A stretch of DNA of 18,335 nucleotides from Candidatus Zixiibacteriota bacterium (lineage in GTDB: Bacteria > Zixibacteria > MSB-5A5 > GN15 > FEB-12): assembly GCA_003641345.1 (NCBI GenBank), contig QNAD01000006.1, positions 1 through 18,335 on the forward strand. The letters run 5' to 3'. Below are positions 14,891-18,335 of this stretch, in pieces (the stretch's first letter is position 1; each line of letters begins with the position of its first letter). The translations under genes and the position numbers were made by a program. The notes beneath the pieces are model-generated. The model made no database searches. It saw only the letters and a list, made by a program, of their open reading frames with translations, and was not told where the DNA came from.

Positions 14891-17194
14891 TTAAGCGATT
14901 AAAATATTATCATGTTTTGTAATCAGACCTTTATCTTTATCATAATGTGATTTATCCAAATATATAAACCAATTGTCTGTTTCATCTTTTTTATGGTTTA
15001 TAGGTACGGGATCTAACTGACACCAGATGTCACTATTTTTTGAAGGGCGATAAATACTTACCGTAAATGGTTTTGACTTTGCAATCCAATTACGGGTTAA
15101 ACCATTTGATTTTGCTTCTAATTTTAAAGATTCATACATATCCAGATCATAAGGCACAATGACGTTTATAGTATCAGATTTAATGTATTTGTAAATTTCA
15201 GCAACTGTTTTGAAGTCTTGCATTTTAATTGCATTGATTAATTCAATATTTTGATTTTGCGGATTGCTGATATTATATAACTTTCTATAATATTTATTGA
15301 ATAACTCAGGAGATAAATTTTCTAATTGTGTAACATCCATTTCTCTAAGTAATGAAGTGGTTACACTTGTCGCTTGCTTATATGCTCCGGGTGGACATAG
15401 ATTGCCCACAACATCAGGGACAAACAAATGTACATACCCCTGAGAGAGATTTCCGTTACGGTTGCATCGTCCTGCTGCTTGAGCAATAGAATCAAGAGGA
15501 GCCATAGCACGATATACAACAGGAAAATCTATATCAACACCGGCTTCAATACATTGTGTTGATACAAGAGTTACCGGTTTCTTCTCATTGAGTAGAGAAC
15601 TAACAGTGCGAAGGGTTTTCTGACGATGCAAAGGACACATATTAGTTGAAAGATGATATAAGTTTTCAATATCTTTCTTCTCAAGTTCATCATACAACTC
15701 AATTGCATGGCGTTTTAAATTCACAATTATTAGCGATTTGTCTGATTGGAAAATATTTTCTGCTAAATTTTCCCATTTTGTTTTTGTGTCAAAATCAGGA
15801 AGTTTTATTTTAGTACGATTTATTATTGAAAACAAATTTTCTGTGTCAGTTACAATTTCTTTTGGAACCCATCCGGTTGAGGCATATTTTTTTATTTCAT
15901 CATTTAAACTATTAAAAGCCGGTTGGGTGGCTGTTGAAAAGAGAACCGTTGAATTGTATCTCTTTGCTAAATGCGATAATTTTGCCAGTGTAGGAATACA
16001 TAAATTGGTAGGCAATGTTTGGACTTCATCAAAAAGAATAACTGAATTTGCTAAATTATGTAATTTGCGGCAGGCTGATGACCTGTTTGAAAACATCGAC
16101 TCAAACAACTGAACAGATGTTGTTATGATAATGGGAGCATCCCAATTTTCTGTTAAAAATTTCTTTTGATAGTTGAATTTACTCTGACCGTTGTCACCAT
16201 ATTCATTAGTATGCATATTTGATAGACTATGATGCTCTAAAATATAATCGTCACCAAAACTATCTTTAAATATTTGTCTATAAATTGATGCTGTTTGCTC
16301 AATAATACTCAAGTATGGAATAACAATTATGATTCTATCAAGATTATATTTTACGGCATGCTTTAATGCAAATGCCAGCATACTCAATGTTTTGCCGGAA
16401 CCGGTTGGAGCAGTTAAGGTATATAATCCAATCGGTCTTTCTGCAGTTTCTAAACAATCGTTTAATAATTGAGACCGCATCAGGTTTACATCATTAACAG
16501 CAACAGATTTTTTTGAAATCTCATCAATATATTGTTTTAAAATTTTGAAAGCTTTTGAGGAATTTAATTTACCCCCTTCTTTGCGATAAATTTTCTTTCC
16601 AGATTCATCAGAATTAAAAAATGCCTCTGTTTCTATGAAGTCTGAATCTACTAAACAAGAATAAAGCATCTGAACATCAAGCATACTTGCTACTTTACCG
16701 GTTTCGCCGGGATTGTAGTTTGTTTTAAAATTATCAGGCGGAAGTATTATACCATCATTTTTAAATCTCTTAAGCAGAATTTTATAGTCAGGAATTGTGG
16801 ACTCAGATAAACGTAACCCATCAGGGTGGTATTCCATTAGTTTTTCAGGATTCAAATTTTCTAAAGAATCCCTGTCCCCTTTTTGCAGTCCAATATGATG
16901 CCCCTGTATAGCGAGAGCTACCGCAACTCCATGCTGTCTATACTCCATTAGTGCTGCCCAGGCACCGATTGACCAATGATCAATCCTTTTCACTTTATGA
17001 GGATTCTTAAGCCTTTCTTGAAAGAGGTCACCATATTTTCCTAAATCATGGAGAATACCTGCTATATATGCCTCTTTTTCAGCGCCAAAATTTTTTGCAT
17101 ATCCAGCAGTCCTGTTTGCAACATCTAATAGATGATTACGAAGTACGCCTATAATACCATTTATATTTTTTGAATGTGATAAATATTTGTTCAT
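14891..17194 (-). CDS. cas3: Cas3 nuclease-helicase (type I-C)
   Basis: This 767-residue fusion of HD nuclease and SF2 helicase degrades DNA found by Cascade. HD residues are H21, H49-D50 (GILHDLGK), H73 (DHWSIGA), H99-H100 (QGHHIG) and an aspartate in LVDSDFIETE (181-189). Helicase motifs are TAPTGSGKT (261-269), DEVQ (389-392), STAT (420-423), the VSTQCIEAGVDIDFPVVYRA block and QAAGRCNRNG. All are intact, so the enzyme should be active. GGAG lies 8 bases before the ATG, and a good promoter lies upstream. As first gene of the cas operon it is transcribed away from the unknown gene at the right edge. A gap of 23 bp separates it from cas5. Confidence 0.96.
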   Translation of the reverse strand: MNKYLSHSKNINGIIGVLRNHLLDVANRTAGYAKNFGAEKEAYIAGILHDLGKYGDLFQERLKNPHKVKRIDHWSIGAWAALMEYRQHGVAVALAIQGHHIGLQKGDRDSLENLNPEKLMEYHPDGLRLSESTIPDYKILLKRFKNDGIILPPDNFKTNYNPGETGKVASMLDVQMLYSCLVDSDFIETEAFFNSDESGKKIYRKEGGKLNSSKAFKILKQYIDEISKKSVAVNDVNLMRSQLLNDCLETAERPIGLYTLTAPTGSGKTLSMLAFALKHAVKYNLDRIIIVIPYLSIIEQTASIYRQIFKDSFGDDYILEHHSLSNMHTNEYGDNGQSKFNYQKKFLTENWDAPIIITTSVQLFESMFSNRSSACRKLHNLANSVILFDEVQTLPTNLCIPTLAKLSHLAKRYNSTVLFSTATQPAFNSLNDEIKKYASTGWVPKEIVTDTENLFSIINRTKIKLPDFDTKTKWENLAENIFQSDKSLIIVNLKRHAIELYDELEKKDIENLYHLSTNMCPLHRQKTLRTVSSLLNEKKPVTLVSTQCIEAGVDIDFPVVYRAMAPLDSIAQAAGRCNRNGNLSQGYVHLFVPDVVGNLCPPGAYKQATSVTTSLLREMDVTQLENLSPELFNKYYRKLYNISNPQNQNIELINAIKMQDFKTVAEIYKYIKSDTINVIVPYDLDMYESLKLEAKSNGLTRNWIAKSKPFTVSIYRPSKNSDIWCQLDPVPINHKKDETDNWFIYLDKSHYDKDKGLITKHDNILIA

Positions 17195-17226
17195 TTTGTC
17201 TCCAGCTTTTTATTGAAAATAAATAA

Positions 17227-17255
17227 AGTATATTAAATATATGATCGATAATCAA
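17227..17255 (-). promoter_or_regulatory. Sigma70-like promoter of the cas operon
   Basis: On the minus strand TTGATT (17250-17255) and TATACT (17227-17232) are separated by exactly 17 bp. Transcription would begin near 17220 and give a leader of about 26 bases before the cas3 ATG. No CYTAAY hexamers of 11-bp period are found here, so direct PhoB control of the operon is not evident. Confidence 0.6.
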
Positions 17256-17359
17256 GACTGGTAAATATATTTTAAGTAATCGGATTATTTAAAGATAGCA
17301 CAGATTTATATTAATTGACATTTGCTTCCATTCAGTAAGGAAAAGTTTCAGGAAAGTGT

Positions 17360-17388
17360 TTGTAATGATAAAAAGTGCTTCTTATATT
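17360..17388 (+). promoter_or_regulatory. Candidate promoter of the right-edge gene
   Basis: TTGTAA (17360-17365) and TATATT (17383-17388) lie 17 bp apart, about 50 bases before the ATG at 17440. AT-rich DNA gives many such pairs by chance, so this is a modest candidate. With the cas promoter it would form a divergent regulatory region of about 245 bp. Confidence 0.35.
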
Positions 17389-17439
17389 TAAATAATAAAA
17401 AATGAAAAGCAATAACGATTCTGAACTTAATATAAATGT

Positions 17440-18335
17440 ATGAATGAGAGTAATTCAAATCAATTCTCTTCTCTACAAAGTGAGCTATATCGAAAAATAT
17501 GTTCATATTTAATTTGCACAGATAGTTCACTTCTGTCAGCTGCAGCTGCTGAAATTGATAAAGCCAACAGGTTTTCACTCTCATTAACAATAACAGGAGA
17601 GAAAAATAAAGAGTATCATAAAATTATAAAAATAATCAAAAGTCTTGGTATTAATTACACCGAAATAGAGTTTTCACCAGAAATTAAAAGAAGGTCATGG
17701 TCATGGGTAAATGAGTCGAATAATATGAATTTGAGGATACTGGTTCCAACTCTGAAAGAACGCTTAGCTGATATTGGTTTAATAATATCTTTTTATTTAC
17801 ACTCCCATTTACATAAACTTCGAGAAAATTCACCAAATTTCATTATGCCAAAAATCGACATCTTTTACCTTACGCTAATTTGGCATCATTACTTTGACCG
17901 AGAAAATGATGGATTGAGCTTCAGGCTATTTCAGGATTTATTAAAAACAGAGATGTCTCCAATCTTATCAGTAGAAAAATTTGGTGGACAAAATAGCAGT
18001 AGAATGATCATACATCGTAAATTTATTGATTTTTCTGAAAATGCACTTCGATATTTAGGATTTACTAAGGATGCACAACTTGCTGAAAAATTATTAAAAG
18101 AAACTCCGATGTATGGTCATATTATCAATACCAAGAATCGAGAATTTCTTGTCGCTGCGTCAATGCCTGGATCACATAGCAGTAATATTGCTAATGAGTC
18201 TTGGATTATCAAATCAGAAATTTATAATGTAGATATTCTGCCGCTTGTTTTTGAAAATGTTTTTAAACTTAATTTGCCCAGCATTTTCCCAATTTCAGAC
18301 AAAGCTAAAGAATGTTTACTTTATAGACTTGAAGG
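17440..18335 (+). CDS. Unrecognised protein, 3' end beyond the window
   Basis: An open frame of 298 codons without a stop runs off the right edge. It starts at ATG 17440, 9 bases after an in-frame TAA (17428-17430). No strong ribosome site is seen, so the true start could lie further in. The product looks soluble: there is no signal peptide and no clear membrane segment. Notable stretches are an Ala-rich SLLSAAAAEIDKANR (about 40-54), RRSWSWVNESNN (about 105-116), an aromatic and His-rich helix ISFYLHSHLHKLREN (about 130-144) and YLTLIWHHYFDREN. No nuclease, ATPase or DNA-binding motif is recognised. It is transcribed divergently from cas3, so it could be a cas accessory gene or simply a flanking host gene. 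Confidence 0.75.
   Translation, partial: MNESNSNQFSSLQSELYRKICSYLICTDSSLLSAAAAEIDKANRFSLSLTITGEKNKEYHKIIKIIKSLGINYTEIEFSPEIKRRSWSWVNESNNMNLRILVPTLKERLADIGLIISFYLHSHLHKLRENSPNFIMPKIDIFYLTLIWHHYFDRENDGLSFRLFQDLLKTEMSPILSVEKFGGQNSSRMIIHRKFIDFSENALRYLGFTKDAQLAEKLLKETPMYGHIINTKNREFLVAASMPGSHSSNIANESWIIKSEIYNVDILPLVFENVFKLNLPSIFPISDKAKECLLYRLE

Noticed and set aside
15738..16112. Plus-strand open frame opposite cas3, and similar frames opposite phoR, pstB, cas1, cas5 and cas8c
   Set aside because: They are antisense shadows of genes with intact family motifs, with no ribosome sites or recognisable products.
17315..17320. Perfect TTGACA box upstream of the right-edge gene
   Set aside because: No acceptable -10 lies 16-18 bp downstream; the TTGTAA/TATATT pair nearer the gene is a better candidate.
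17195..17439. PHO box controlling the cas promoter or the divergent gene
   Set aside because: Scattered TTAA-type words are present, but no run of hexamers with 11-bp period.

Overview
The window joins two functional blocks in a low-GC Gram-negative genome. Signal peptides on a beta-barrel porin and on PstS point to an outer membrane. Clear Shine-Dalgarno sequences (AAGGAG and similar) before most genes argue against a typical Bacteroidetes host. A candidate-phylum or FCB-related lineage is possible, but the sequence alone does not settle the taxon.

Positions 1-611 hold a bidirectional hairpin terminator, two start-less coding remnants that face away from each other, and a PHO-box promoter. 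Positions 612-8642 form a complete phosphate-starvation locus on the + strand: phoB, phoR, an outer-membrane porin, pstS, pstC, pstA, pstB and phoU. PhoR/PhoB sense and respond to phosphate limitation. The porin admits phosphate to the periplasm, PstS binds it, PstCAB pumps it in, and PhoU links transporter state to PhoR. The same regulatory layout, hexamers of the CYTAAY type spaced 11 bp apart followed 10-11 bp later by a -10-like element, lies before both phoB and the porin, so the locus appears to regulate itself.

Positions 8643-9257 are a scarred junction. It contains an A/C-rich spacer, the truncated terminal part of an IS256-family element, the tail of an unrecognised gene, one solitary type I-C CRISPR repeat and an AT-rich leader-like stretch.

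Positions 9258-17194 carry a complete type I-C cas operon on the - strand, in transcription order cas3, cas5c, cas8c (with an internal cas11c start), cas7, cas4, cas1, cas2. All key motifs appear intact, yet there is no spacer array: one repeat remains beyond the leader. The most striking observation is a second, degenerate copy of that repeat (25 of 32 bases). It fills almost exactly the 34-bp gap between cas7 and cas4, in crRNA orientation, and ends at the base before the cas4 start codon. It therefore sits on the boundary between the interference genes and the adaptation genes, and Cas5c could cut the operon mRNA there. The solitary downstream repeat is itself enclosed by an imperfect inverted repeat that would put it at the tip of a longer hairpin.

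Positions 17195-18335 contain the cas promoter and a divergent gene of unrecognised family that runs off the right edge.
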